Shown one piece after another: positions 1 through 9,131 of a stretch of DNA of 64,000 nucleotides (position 1 is the stretch's first letter; the number at the start of each line of letters is the position of its first letter). Source of the stretch: Pedobacter cryoconitis (lineage in GTDB: Bacteria; Bacteroidota; Bacteroidia; Sphingobacteriales; Sphingobacteriaceae); assembly GCF_014200595.1 (NCBI RefSeq), contig NZ_JACHCG010000001.1, positions 3,183,780-3,247,779 of the forward strand, in the 5' to 3' direction. Made by a program: the position numbers and the translations under genes. The notes below the pieces were generated by a model. That model searched no databases. It was not told where the DNA came from and saw only the letters and a list, made by a program, of their open reading frames with translations.

Positions 1-483
1 GTAATGCCGCATTTACGCGCACAACAATCGGGGCATGTTTTTAATATCTCTTCGATTGGTGGCTTTACAGGTTATTTTCCCGGATTCGGAATTTACTGTG
101 CTACAAAATTTGCGGTACAGGGTTTCACAGAAGCATTGGCAGCAGAGGTTAAATCTTTCGGGATTTATGCAACGATCGTTTCTCCTGGATATTTCCGCAC
201 TAACTTCCTTTCTACGGGTTCTTTAAATGTACCTAAGCACCAAATTGAGGCTTACAAAGAAGTCCGTGAAAGTCAGGATCAGCACCAGCACCTGATTGAT
301 GGCAACCAGGCAGGAGATCCTGAAAAAGCAGCCGCAGCAATTATTAAAGTAGCAACTGAAGAAAATCCCCCGCTGCATTTATTTTTAGGACAGGACGCTT
401 ATGATCTGGCTTATGCAAAAATGGATGCTGTAAAAGAAGATCTTGAAAATCTAAAGGAGATGATTACTTCAACTGGCTTCTAA
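1..483 (+). CDS. SDR family oxidoreductase, C-terminal part (5' end outside window)
   Basis: The reading frame is open from base 1, so the ATG at base 4 is probably internal and the Rossmann NAD(P)-binding half lies outside the window. What remains holds the catalytic part of a short-chain dehydrogenase: NISS gives the catalytic Ser, and IYCATKFA carries the Tyr-x-x-x-Lys pair. The next stretch, ending in a VSPGYFRTNF motif, is the usual post-catalytic loop. The remaining length (about 160 residues) fits the C-terminal 60% of a classical SDR of about 270 residues. Substrate is unknown. It converges on the acyltransferase gene that follows. Confidence 0.85.
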   Translation, partial: VMPHLRAQQSGHVFNISSIGGFTGYFPGFGIYCATKFAVQGFTEALAAEVKSFGIYATIVSPGYFRTNFLSTGSLNVPKHQIEAYKEVRESQDQHQHLIDGNQAGDPEKAAAAIIKVATEENPPLHLFLGQDAYDLAYAKMDAVKEDLENLKEMITSTGF

Positions 484-543
484 TGGCTTCCGGTATAAAT
501 CTGGCCCTCCCGTCCATTCCAGCTGTTTGGCGGGAGTATCAGT

Positions 544-1617
544 TTACTTCATTCTTTCATCCAGGCGATCTAATCTGAATTTCACAATCAGGAAATTTAA
601 AAGTGGCTCAGTAACCGTTGTTCGCACTTTTTCTATCAACGTGCCACCTAAAAACAATAACACGGCAATTAAAAACAGCGTAACATACACACTCCCAAAG
701 GCATAAGTTGTCGCAATTCTGTTCAGATTATCGGTCAGAAAATCGGCCGATCTGGGATGTTCATGAATCAGATAAATGGCTAATACCGAAGACGAGAAGA
801 AAGAAATCCAGGTATAAGATATTTTAAGGTTCTTAAATAGAAAGAAGAAAGAAATGGCAGAGATTAATACCAGCGGATTATTATAGAAAAATGCACGCCA
901 TGCCATACCTATACTCAGGTATTTCATACTAGTAAAAAACATTCCAAAGATCAGTAGTGAGCAGATCACATAAGCACTAAAGTAAAAGAGTTTCCCCTTT
1001 TTGAAGTCTATATATAAGCTGAAAGCCTGTCCGTAAAAGTAAATGCAGATAAAGCTGAATAAAGAATATCCATTCAACACACCTAATGAATCAGGATTAA
1101 GTATATAACCAACAATAAAGTTAGTGAGTGTTAGTACACCTAAAATATATAGAAACTGGAATTTAGACAGGTGTTTAACGGCCAGATTAAGAAAAGGGCT
1201 TAACAGGTACAGGAAAAAATATGTCGTAATAAACCACCATTGACCATTGGGCACAGATAGCAGGCCATTCAGTATAGTATCAAAAGACAGACTTTCGCCG
1301 TTAATCAGCCCGAATACAATATCAATTCCAATGCTATAAGTGACGGCTTGTATAAACAGGCTCAGAATTGTCTTTACCCTGAATTTTATTCCGTAATAAC
1401 CAGAGATAAATATAAAGCAGTTGACTGTCATAATCAGAAAACTATCAATAAATAACCCCTGTAAGGCGTCGTGATCAATATGTGTGCTTTCTGAGGTATA
1501 TAAAAGATGGAGACCTCTCCCACGCATCAAAAAGTGATGACAAACGATCATAATCATCAGGACTATCCTCAACAATTCGACATTGAGTTCTCTGGGTTGC
1601 TTCACCTTGGTATTCAT
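544..1617 (-). CDS. acyltransferase family membrane protein (acyltransferase 3 type)
   Basis: Polytopic membrane protein of about 357 residues with roughly ten hydrophobic segments. It begins with the acyltransferase-3 signature: a short charged N-terminus, then ELLRIVLMIMIVCHHF with the conserved His at the end of the first membrane helix. Family members move acyl groups onto extracytoplasmic sugars or peptidoglycan-type substrates; the target here is unknown. I chose the ATG at 1617; an in-frame TTG at 1650 would add 11 residues that look unlike the family start. No obvious operon partner: the genes on either side are separated by short gaps. Confidence 0.8.
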   Translation of the reverse strand: MNTKVKQPRELNVELLRIVLMIMIVCHHFLMRGRGLHLLYTSESTHIDHDALQGLFIDSFLIMTVNCFIFISGYYGIKFRVKTILSLFIQAVTYSIGIDIVFGLINGESLSFDTILNGLLSVPNGQWWFITTYFFLYLLSPFLNLAVKHLSKFQFLYILGVLTLTNFIVGYILNPDSLGVLNGYSLFSFICIYFYGQAFSLYIDFKKGKLFYFSAYVICSLLIFGMFFTSMKYLSIGMAWRAFFYNNPLVLISAISFFFLFKNLKISYTWISFFSSSVLAIYLIHEHPRSADFLTDNLNRIATTYAFGSVYVTLFLIAVLLFLGGTLIEKVRTTVTEPLLNFLIVKFRLDRLDERMK

Positions 1618-1722
1618 TGCTGGCCCGCCATTATTTAGCGGCGAACTCAAAGGTATTGTTTTTAAAGAAGTTCTGATCTTAAAGAAGCTCTGGTGTGCTA
1701 TATATCAGAGCTTCTTCAGGAG

Positions 1723-2592
1723 TTATTGGGGTAAACCGGCCAAGAAATTCAAGATATCCTGACTGATTTCCTTCACGTGAGTTTCTAATGCGAAATGTCC
1801 TGTTTTATAAAATTTCACTATTGCATCTGGATTATCTTTTTTACAGGCTTCTGCCCCGGCCGGTAAAAAATATGGATCTTCACTTCCCCAAACAACCAGC
1901 AATTGTGGTTTATAAGCTCTGAAGTAAGACTGAAACTTTGGATAAAGCGCAACATTAGTCCGGTAATCTTTCAATAGGTCAAGCTGTATTTCTACATTAC
2001 CCGGGCGGTCAAGAAAATGCTGGTCTAAAGTATAAGTTTCGGGCGCGATCAATGCAGGATCGCTTGCGCCTTCAAAGTATTGAAATTTAGTAGATTTCAA
2101 ACTCACAAACTCCTTCAGGTCATTCCGGTTTTCAGGAGATGGATCCTGCCAGTATTTTTGAATAGGATTCCAGCCTTTACTCAATCCCTGCTCATAAGCA
2201 TTTCCGTTTTGAGAAATAATACCGGTAATTTTTTCGGGGTTAGCAAGCATCAGCCTGAAGCCCACAGGAGCTCCGTAATCAAACACATAAATGGCAAAAC
2301 GTTTCAAAGCAAGTTCATCAATCAATAACTGCATAGTTTTGGCCAGGTTATCAAAGGTATAATCAAACTGATCGTTAGCCGGTGCATCAGAGTATCCAAA
2401 ACCAGGTAAATCTGGTGCGATTACATGGTATTTTTTACTGAGTTCAGGTATCAGGTTTCTGAACATAAAGGATGAGGTTGGATAGCCATGCAGGAGTAAG
2501 ACTACAGGGGCGTCTTCTGGCCCGGCTTCACGGTAAAATATATTTAATCCGTTGACTTTGATGTTGTGGTAATGAACTGCTTCTGTTTTCAT
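1723..2592 (-). CDS. alpha/beta hydrolase (haloalkane dehalogenase / epoxide hydrolase-like)
   Basis: A 289-residue alpha/beta hydrolase. HGYPTSSFMFRNLIP supplies the HG-x-P oxyanion segment, the elbow VFDYGAPVG places Asp instead of Ser as nucleophile, WGSEDPYF carries the acid and TGHFALE the catalytic His. An Asp nucleophile and HGYPTSS are typical of the haloalkane dehalogenase and epoxide hydrolase branches rather than esterases. It is transcribed divergently from the LysR regulator at 2684, with 91 bp between the starts, so it is the natural candidate target of that regulator. Substrate cannot be read from the sequence. Confidence 0.85.
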   Translation of the reverse strand: MKTEAVHYHNIKVNGLNIFYREAGPEDAPVVLLLHGYPTSSFMFRNLIPELSKKYHVIAPDLPGFGYSDAPANDQFDYTFDNLAKTMQLLIDELALKRFAIYVFDYGAPVGFRLMLANPEKITGIISQNGNAYEQGLSKGWNPIQKYWQDPSPENRNDLKEFVSLKSTKFQYFEGASDPALIAPETYTLDQHFLDRPGNVEIQLDLLKDYRTNVALYPKFQSYFRAYKPQLLVVWGSEDPYFLPAGAEACKKDNPDAIVKFYKTGHFALETHVKEISQDILNFLAGLPQ

Positions 2593-2662
2593 CTATATGA
2601 TTTTATAATTCAAAAGTAATTCATACATTTAATCTTTAAAAACGATTAATAGAGATACAAAC

Positions 2663-2679
2663 AATCATAATTAATGATT
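2663..2679. promoter_or_regulatory. palindrome in the divergent hydrolase/LysR promoter region
   Basis: AATCAT-AATTA-ATGATT is a perfect 6-bp inverted repeat with a 5-bp spacer, 4 bp upstream of the LysR ATG. A short AT-rich dyad between a LysR gene and its divergent partner is where an autoregulatory LysR site is expected. The call is inference; AT-rich palindromes also arise by chance. Confidence 0.35.
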
Positions 2680-2683
2680 TAAT

Positions 2684-3547
2684 ATGAATACTAATGATTT
2701 TAAAATATTCGAAGCTGTAGCAGCAAATGGGAGTTTTACCAGGGCTGCCGAAGCGATGTTTACCGTCCAGTCAAATGTGACAGCGAGAATTAAAATTTTA
2801 GAAGACGAATTTGCTGTTTCACTCTTTACAAGAACTTCAAGAAAGGTTGAATTGACTGCTGCGGGTGAAACACTGATTCATTATTTTAAACAGGTCGGGC
2901 AATTAATAGAAGAAGCGAAAAGAGAATTAGCTCAAAGTAATCAATTAATTGGTCAGCTTAGAATTGGCTGTATCGAAACCACGATGGCTTTGAAAGCACC
3001 TGATATTATCAATAAATTCAGCGAAATGTATCCCGAGATTGAACTTGAATTTAAAGCTGATATGTCTTCAAATCTGATCAATGAAGTACTCAACTACAAA
3101 TTGGACGCCGCTTTTGTAGCTGCACCAGTTTCAGTACCAGAATTGGCACAGCAAACAATTAAAGAAGAACAATTAGTGATGGTAACTTCCACTCAGTATA
3201 AAAAGATTGAGGAGCTTATTCAGGATAAGCAAGTAAAAATAGTTGTATTCGATCAGGGTTGCAATTATAGGGCAAGACTGGAATCATGGCTCAGCTTTAA
3301 AGGGATCGTTAATTATAAACGTATCGTAGTTAATTCTTTGGAAGGTATCATAAACTTTGTAGAAGCTGACCTGGCCATCACTATATTACCTGCTGAGTTA
3401 ATTGAACAGTATTATCAAAATAGAAAGTTAAAGACCTTTTCTATTGGAAAGGAACTTGGAACATCTACAACTATTCTTGTATATAGAAAAACAAGGGTAA
3501 ATGATAAGTTATTAGAGGCTTTTCTGGAAATGTATTCAAAATTATAA
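2684..3547 (+). CDS. LysR family transcriptional regulator
   Basis: A 287-residue regulator. Residues about 1-60 form the LysR winged helix-turn-helix (FEAVAANGSFTRAAEAMF, SNVTARIKILEDEF, LFTRTSRKVELTAAG). Residues about 90-287 form the periplasmic-binding-like effector domain, beginning at GQLRIGCIETT. Length and architecture are normal. It is divergent from the alpha/beta hydrolase and probably controls it and itself. The effector is unknown. The downstream phosphotransferase-like pseudogene begins almost at its stop codon. Confidence 0.92.
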   Translation: MNTNDFKIFEAVAANGSFTRAAEAMFTVQSNVTARIKILEDEFAVSLFTRTSRKVELTAAGETLIHYFKQVGQLIEEAKRELAQSNQLIGQLRIGCIETTMALKAPDIINKFSEMYPEIELEFKADMSSNLINEVLNYKLDAAFVAAPVSVPELAQQTIKEEQLVMVTSTQYKKIEELIQDKQVKIVVFDQGCNYRARLESWLSFKGIVNYKRIVVNSLEGIINFVEADLAITILPAELIEQYYQNRKLKTFSIGKELGTSTTILVYRKTRVNDKLLEAFLEMYSKL

Positions 3548-3588
3548 ACTATCATATACATATAGAAATTGAGGAAGCAGCAATATTC

Positions 3589-4315
3589 TTGTCCGGCAAA
3601 TTTGAGAATGTAACTCACCTTCAGCGTCTGGCTGAAGGCTGGTGGGCTCAGGCATTTTCATTTAATTGTGAAAAAGGAGAACTTGTATTACGCTTAGGTG
3701 CACATCCCCAGGATTTTCTAAAAGATAAGTTTGCCTTTGAAAAATTCAACAGGACTGCTATTCCGATAGCCCGGATTTTGGAAACAGGCCCGTTTAATAA
3801 GAATTTCCACTATTGTCTCTCTATCTTTTGTGCAGGTTTAACTGCGGATAAAATGCTGGCCAACGCAACTCATGAAACCGCATTAACCATTGTTCCGTCT
3901 ATTCTTCAGCCGCTTTACCATATTCATCAACTGGATACTTCACAGTTTAATGGTTGGGGACTAACTGATGGTAATGGAAACGGAGGTTGGCCATCATGGC
4001 CTGACTACCTTTCTTCCCTGTTTAATCAGAAATATCGGGCTAGCTGGCAGGAGCTCGGCCGTACATCGTGGCTTGATTCTGTTTTATTCGACAGATTGCA
4101 CTGAACCCTGGAATGCAGAAACAACTGCTTTTTCTTATCTATCATTCTGGAAAAAAGAAAAAGAAGCTCAGCAAATAGAAATTATCAATTTCCAGCAGCG
4201 ACTTGAATGTTATCACATTCACTATACACTTTTTCATCTTCATATTCATACTGCGCGCCAGGAAGAAAAGGAATATCATCATATAGCCCGGTGGGCTGAA
4301 AAAAACTTAATATAA
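3589..4315 (+). pseudogene. aminoglycoside/choline phosphotransferase-like gene with internal deletion and frameshift
   Basis: The first frame (to 4104) reads like the N-lobe of a small-molecule kinase of the APH family: LAEGWWAQAFSF resembles the glycine-loop strand and ELVLRLG the strand carrying the nucleotide contact, followed by a helical linker ending FDRLH and a stop. A second frame picks up at about 4090 with PWNAETTAFSYLSFWK and a C-terminal helical tail to 4315, as expected after the family's DW-x-x-A-x-x-GD-x-x-YD segment. The catalytic loop (H-G/A-D...N) and metal-binding Asp segment, normally 60-80 residues, are missing between them. The open frame also runs upstream of the TTG at 3589 without an ATG. 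I read this as a gene disabled by a deletion plus frame change. Confidence 0.7.
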
Positions 4316-4360
4316 GTTGAAAGCTTGTTTGATATGAATTATACTCAATTATTTTTATTT

Positions 4361-4368
4361 TACATTTG
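4361..4368 (+). promoter_or_regulatory. Bacteroidota -7 box (TAnnTTTG)
   Basis: TACATTTG lies 33 bp before the ATG of the gene at 4402 and matches the Bacteroidota sigma-ABfr -7 consensus. A well-spaced TTTG -33 box is not evident, so the call rests on the -7 match and position. Confidence 0.4.
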
Positions 4369-4401
4369 CCCCGAAGATCGGATATAGAAGATCAGGCATA
4401 A

Positions 4402-5445
4402 ATGAGTAAGTACAGAATTTCACTAATTATAGTTATAATTGTTGCAGCAGTTGCAGGTATTTTATACCTGCTGTATTCAACGAAAAAAGAAACAGTTCAA
4501 GCCTCAACGACTTTACAGTCCAATAATAGCGACTTCAAAAAAGACACTGTTAAATCAATAGAACATGCTGCTGAACAAACAACTTCTATTAGTTTAAAAA
4601 TCAGCTCGTTTCAGAGTTACCCATCTATAGCTGCAATGAATGAGGTAGAAAAAACAATCCGCCAGCAGCTTCCTTTATTAAATATAACGCAACGCTATTT
4701 GTTACTGGAGCAATGGGAAAAGGCTTTGACTCCAATGGTTAATCGTTTAGCTCCGGAGCAGCAACAAATCTTAGCAATTTATAAAAGCTTCACAAACACT
4801 AGTTATTTAGCAGGTGAAAGTTCAGGAGCTTACAGTAAAAGAATAAATACGGCATTGCCAGCTAAACTAAATCCTGCACAAAAAATATTGTTTCAACAAC
4901 TCACAGCCCGCCAGATCGAAATTACCGAGGCTGAAGAACAAGAGCCCGCGTTTGAACTTAAACCTGCTTACTGGAAAAATTTGTTTGCATCCCGGTTAAC
5001 GGCGGGTGATCAATATTATTGGAACCAGCAAACGATTGAAAATAATGCCGCAATTGATTATGATGCAGGACTCGCAGTTGATCGCGTGACGCTTGGAGAG
5101 TGGGCTTTTTCGTGGGAATCTTATTTGAAGAAATATCCTGAAGGCCATTACCGGAAAGAGGCAGAAGAAAAATACCGGAACTATATGAGCTATCTTTTAG
5201 TTGGTTTGGAAAATACACCTACTTTAAATTCAGAAACCTACAAAATTGAACCAGATGTAATTACAGATTTTGAATCTATAATTAAACGTCATCCTAACAG
5301 CACAGTCGCGAATTCAATTATCTTGTTCAGGAGAACAATACAAGATGCAGAGGGAAAAATTAACATTGCTCCAAAGCTCTATGAACTGGCAAACACGCTC
5401 ACCAGCGAAGCTCCATTTATCAAAAAAATAAGCGTTAAACCTTAA
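4402..5445 (+). CDS. hypothetical membrane-anchored protein
   Basis: I do not recognise this 347-residue protein. Residues about 5-25 (ISLIIVIIVAAVAGILYLLY) are a membrane anchor close to the N-terminus, with no signal-peptidase site. The rest is hydrophilic and mainly helical, with Gln/Glu-rich stretches and a segment (WESYLKKYPEGHYRKEAEEKY) like the end of a TPR-type repeat in tetratricopeptide scaffolds. A promoter-like box precedes it. Its stop codon touches the extended end of the convergent acyl-CoA synthetase gene. Confidence 0.7.
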   Translation: MSKYRISLIIVIIVAAVAGILYLLYSTKKETVQASTTLQSNNSDFKKDTVKSIEHAAEQTTSISLKISSFQSYPSIAAMNEVEKTIRQQLPLLNITQRYLLLEQWEKALTPMVNRLAPEQQQILAIYKSFTNTSYLAGESSGAYSKRINTALPAKLNPAQKILFQQLTARQIEITEAEEQEPAFELKPAYWKNLFASRLTAGDQYYWNQQTIENNAAIDYDAGLAVDRVTLGEWAFSWESYLKKYPEGHYRKEAEEKYRNYMSYLLVGLENTPTLNSETYKIEPDVITDFESIIKRHPNSTVANSIILFRRTIQDAEGKINIAPKLYELANTLTSEAPFIKKISVKP

Positions 5446-5523
5446 TTAAGGCCTAACGCTATACAAATATTCTTGTTCTGTGACCAAACCATTAGCCTTA
5501 CGTTCAGCTTCTAAGGATCTTAA

Positions 5524-7143
5524 CTATATCCTTCTGATCTTCCCACTAATTGTTTTGGGTAATTCAGTGACAAATTCAATGATGCGCGGCATCTTGTAAG
5601 GAGAAAGCCTTTTCCTGGAATAAGAAAACAATTCATCTGCCAGCGCTTTAGCGGGTTTATAATTTGCATTTAAAATCACAAATGCCTTAACCTCTAACCC
5701 TTTAAGTACATGAGGGCTACCCACTACAGCAGATTCCATGACAGCCTCATGTTCCAGCAATACACTTTCTACTTCGAAAGGCCCGATCCGATAGTCTGAA
5801 GACTTGATCACATCATCGTCCCTTCCTACAAACCAGATATATCCCTGTTCATCCTGATAAGCTTTATCACCTGTGTAATACAATCCATGTTTAAATACTT
5901 CGTTTTTCTTTTCCGGATCATTGAAGTAAGTATCGAATATACCATTTGGTCTTCCTGTATCCATTCTGACACAGATACTTCCTTCCTCCCCCAAAGGCAG
6001 CTCCGATCCCCGGTCATCAGCAATTACAACTTCATAGAGAAAAGTTGGTTTTCCCATAGAGCCTGATTTTACCGGATAACCGGGCAGATTAGCGACCATA
6101 CAAGTGCTTTCAGTTTGTCCAAAACCATCCCGCAACAATATACCCGTACCATTTTTCCAGGTTTCAATAACTTCTGGATTTAAAGGTTCTCCTGCTGCTA
6201 CACATTCCCTTAAACTGAAATGGTAACTCTTCAGGTCTTCCTGAATAAGCATACGCAAAACCGTAGGCGGTGCACAGAAAGTTGTGATTTTATATTTTTC
6301 CATCAGGCTTAGTGTTTCTCTGGCATTGAAACGTCCGGTTTGATGGAAAGCGAAAATACAAGCCCCTATATTCCAGGGGGCAAAAAAACTGCTCCAGGCA
6401 AATTTTGCCCAGCCTGGCTGTGATATATTATAATGGATATCTTCTGGCTGCAAACCAATCCAGGAACTGGTGGTCAGATGGCCAAAAGGATAACTGAGAT
6501 GTGTATGTATAACCACTTTGGGCATGCCTGTAGTACCAGAAGTAAAGAACAAGAATAAGGGATCATCAGCTTTAGTTGTTGCGCCAGCCGCTTCCTTGTT
6601 TTCCTGCTGTAAATCTTGCAGGTTATACCAGCCCTCTCTCCTTCCATCGGCAATAATTTTCACCACGATCTTTTTTCCGGAAAGTTGCTCTGCTTCTTCT
6701 ATTTTAGCGGCATTCTCTGTGTCTGCAATAACTACCTGGGGCATTAACTTTTCGAATCGGTAACTCATATCTGCAACCCCCAGAATATTGGCCGCCGGGA
6801 TCATCCGGAAACCTCCCTTAATGGTAGCCAGTATACTTAACCACGTTATTGGCTGCAAAGATAGTTGTGTTAAGATGATATTATTTTGCTGTATTCCCTT
6901 TTTTCTGAGAAAGTTAAGCAGCTGGTTAGCTTGACTGCTGATTTGTAAAAAACTAAAATCATGAACACTATTTCCGTCTGTCCACAGCAGTGCAGTTGCA
7001 GCAGGCCGTTCTTTAACATGAATTCCTTCAAAAATATCCGTAGCCCAGTTAAAGAATTCCGGCTTGTGCAGCGCTATATTTTTCAGTGCTCCGAATTGTT
7101 TGTCTGCTATAAGCTGGCGTACTTCTCTAAATGTTCTTTCCAT
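5524..7143 (-). CDS. AMP-dependent acyl-CoA synthetase, probably cut short by an in-frame TAG
   Basis: Adenylate-forming enzyme of the acetyl/medium-chain acyl-CoA synthetase type, activating a carboxylic acid with ATP and CoA. Motifs in order: the A3 phosphate loop TSGTTGMPK at residues 201-209, DGFGQTEST (A5), YTGDKAYQDEQGYIWFVGR (A7/A8), and PKTISGKIRR with the catalytic Lys at about 535. Translation stops at TAG (5524-5526) right after KIRRI, but the same frame continues for 25 codons, starting LRSLEAERKANGLV, to a TAA at 5446. Family members read KIRR-x-ELR here, so the TAG occupies the position normally holding Glu (a GAG-to-TAG change would explain it). All catalytic motifs are retained, so activity may survive. 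Confidence 0.88.
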   Translation of the reverse strand: MERTFREVRQLIADKQFGALKNIALHKPEFFNWATDIFEGIHVKERPAATALLWTDGNSVHDFSFLQISSQANQLLNFLRKKGIQQNNIILTQLSLQPITWLSILATIKGGFRMIPAANILGVADMSYRFEKLMPQVVIADTENAAKIEEAEQLSGKKIVVKIIADGRREGWYNLQDLQQENKEAAGATTKADDPLFLFFTSGTTGMPKVVIHTHLSYPFGHLTTSSWIGLQPEDIHYNISQPGWAKFAWSSFFAPWNIGACIFAFHQTGRFNARETLSLMEKYKITTFCAPPTVLRMLIQEDLKSYHFSLRECVAAGEPLNPEVIETWKNGTGILLRDGFGQTESTCMVANLPGYPVKSGSMGKPTFLYEVVIADDRGSELPLGEEGSICVRMDTGRPNGIFDTYFNDPEKKNEVFKHGLYYTGDKAYQDEQGYIWFVGRDDDVIKSSDYRIGPFEVESVLLEHEAVMESAVVGSPHVLKGLEVKAFVILNANYKPAKALADELFSYSRKRLSPYKMPRIIEFVTELPKTISGKIRRI

Positions 7144-7206
7144 ATTCTGAATTTAATAAAGCACGGTGAACCTAAAACTAAAAAAATACTTTATAACTAA
7201 CTAAAA

Positions 7207-8118
7207 TTAAAGTTTTTCTGCGGTCAGGTAATCCCAGCTGGCCTTAGTCAGTTCAGCAATGGTTAAATCAGTTGCTTTTTCATCTTCTTTAGTCATCGAC
7301 ACAAACACAGCAACGGCAAAATGTTTCCCATTTGGCAGTGTAACAATACCTATATCATTTGTAGCTGCTGTTAAACCAGCTGCATTTGCACCGGAGTTCC
7401 CTGTTTTATGTGCAACCGAAGTACCAGCAGGTAGTAAACCTTTGAGCTTATTGGCACCGGTCACTGTTTCAGTCATTACTTTCCATAAAAAATCATACGA
7501 AGTTTTAGAAAGAACCTTTTGGCTATAAAACAGCTTTAACAAGTCTGTAGCCGCAACAGGGGTTGTCCAATTAGTGAATTGTACATTTTCATCCTGGTGC
7601 ATTTGCTCTTCCGTAGCTACTATAGCCACTTGTTTAATACCCAGACTATGAATATACTGATTAACTTTTGACGGCCCGCCCATTAACCTGAACAGGATAT
7701 CACAGCCATTGTTATCGCTTTGTGAAACGGTATAACTTAAAATCTCTGACAAAGCTATTTCAACTTCTCCATTTGTATATTTATCTCTCAACGGACTCCA
7801 GGTATTTGGCAGCAGATCACTCTTTTTAACCAGGATCTTTTGATCCAGCTTTAGTTTACCTTTATCTACCTGGTTTAAAATTGCTAAAGCAAGATGGAAT
7901 TTGTAAACGCTTTGCATCGGCAGGTGTTTTGTTCCATTCACTGTGATTGTATCTCCATTCTGTAAATCTGTTAATGAAAATCCAATAGTTGCAGCATGTG
8001 AACTTACAATAGCCTGAAGCTTTTTTCGCAGCTCATTTTTTTGCGCGAACCCATTTACTGAAATAGTCAGTAAAAGTCCGGCAATAATCATTTTTTTTAA
8101 TGTAATAAATCCTTTCAT
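7207..8118 (-). CDS. bla: class A beta-lactamase, extended-spectrum A2 (PER/VEB/CfxA-like) branch
   Basis: Periplasmic serine beta-lactamase of 303 residues that hydrolyses beta-lactams. A signal peptide (MIIAGLLLTISVNGFA) precedes the mature protein. Ser70-Val-Tyr-Lys73 is the active-site S-x-x-K, Ser134-Asp-Asn is the SDN loop, Glu170 in TEEQM corresponds to the general base of the omega loop, and Lys238-Thr-Gly is the KTG strand. The omega-loop wording (EEQMHQDENVQFTNW) matches subclass A2 enzymes, which are common chromosomal genes in Bacteroidota. No regulator of the AmpR or BlaI type is adjacent, and the gene stands alone. Spectrum cannot be predicted from this alone. Confidence 0.92.
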   Translation of the reverse strand: MKGFITLKKMIIAGLLLTISVNGFAQKNELRKKLQAIVSSHAATIGFSLTDLQNGDTITVNGTKHLPMQSVYKFHLALAILNQVDKGKLKLDQKILVKKSDLLPNTWSPLRDKYTNGEVEIALSEILSYTVSQSDNNGCDILFRLMGGPSKVNQYIHSLGIKQVAIVATEEQMHQDENVQFTNWTTPVAATDLLKLFYSQKVLSKTSYDFLWKVMTETVTGANKLKGLLPAGTSVAHKTGNSGANAAGLTAATNDIGIVTLPNGKHFAVAVFVSMTKEDEKATDLTIAELTKASWDYLTAEKL

Positions 8119-8445
8119 ATGACAAAATAACGCATAATTTGACTTTAGTGTATGTCGTCTTTTGACAAAATTTATTTATAAAATCCACCAGGTAACTTTT
8201 ATTTATATTCCTGGCTCAGGCTAACTTCCTCAGTATAAAATGTCTGAAAATTAAAAAAAATACTAAGTCACCACTTTTGAATAAAATATCCACTATATTG
8301 CCTTTTAGGAAACATCATTAACTACATCCAATGAAAATTATTTTACTCAAAGCTAATTTAACGCAGGTTTTCCCCCACCTGACCTACATTATGTTCCAGG
8401 CTGATGATTACTGAAAACTAAGAATGGATTATTCATATCCCGGCA
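8119..8445. other. 327-bp divergent intergenic region between beta-lactamase and TetR genes
   Basis: No open frame or RNA gene is visible. The region must hold the promoters of both divergent genes. A 5-bp dyad CAGGT-n8-ACCTG at 8364-8381 lies 65 bp before the TetR start and could be an operator, but it is short. Otherwise the sequence is AT-rich and featureless. Confidence 0.5.
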
Positions 8446-9099
8446 ATGGAAAGTAAAGACAACGTCAAACATAGAAATAAAGAACAGACCAAAAGAAAAC
8501 TTCTTCAGGCCGTAGGTGAAATTATTATAGAAAAGGGATACTCAGGTTTAGGAGTAAATAAAATCGCCAATAAAGCAGGCGTAGACAAAAAACTCATTTA
8601 TCGTTATTTCGGAGATGGTAACACGTTGGTAGAAACCTATATCCTGGAAAAAGATTACTGGCTTGGTTTTGCAGATAAATTACAGGAATTCAATGCGATC
8701 AAATCCCCCGGTCAGGCAAAAGAAATTATATCAGCCATGCTGGAACGTCAATTTATCTTCTTATACGAAGAAGAGGCCATGCAACATATGGTTCTGGAAG
8801 AATTGACTTCCAAAAGTCCCTTAATGGCTAGTATATGTAATATCAGAGGAAATATAGGCGCAAGCTTACTTAAACATACAGACCCTTATTTTAAAGATTC
8901 TGAAGTGAATTTCAGGGCAGTCAGCGCGTTACTGGTATCGGGCATTTATTACCTTGTTTTACAAGCTAAAATTAATGGCGGAACCATATGTGGAATTGAC
9001 GTTAATAGTCCCGAAGGAAGAGAAGAAGTCATAAAAACTATCCGACATATTATTGAATGGGCTTATGAGGCTCCGAAAAAACAAACTAAAGAAAACTAA
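8446..9099 (+). CDS. TetR family transcriptional regulator
   Basis: A 217-residue repressor type. Residues about 10-60 are the TetR helix-turn-helix (KRKLLQAVGEIIIEKGYSGL, VNKIANKAGVDKKLIYRYFG). The remaining helical part is the ligand-binding and dimer domain. The next genes in the same direction (32 bp to the unknown protein, then the MFS transporter) look like one transcription unit, which suggests the regulator controls export by the MFS pump. Effector unknown. Confidence 0.9.
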   Translation: MESKDNVKHRNKEQTKRKLLQAVGEIIIEKGYSGLGVNKIANKAGVDKKLIYRYFGDGNTLVETYILEKDYWLGFADKLQEFNAIKSPGQAKEIISAMLERQFIFLYEEEAMQHMVLEELTSKSPLMASICNIRGNIGASLLKHTDPYFKDSEVNFRAVSALLVSGIYYLVLQAKINGGTICGIDVNSPEGREEVIKTIRHIIEWAYEAPKKQTKEN

Positions 9100-9131
9100 T
9101 ACACAATTTTTCAATAAACGCCAGAAATACC

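Noticed and set aside
8364..8381. CAGGT-n8-ACCTG dyad as TetR operator
   Set aside because: Arms are only 5 bp and such dyads are common; kept only as a note in the gap description.
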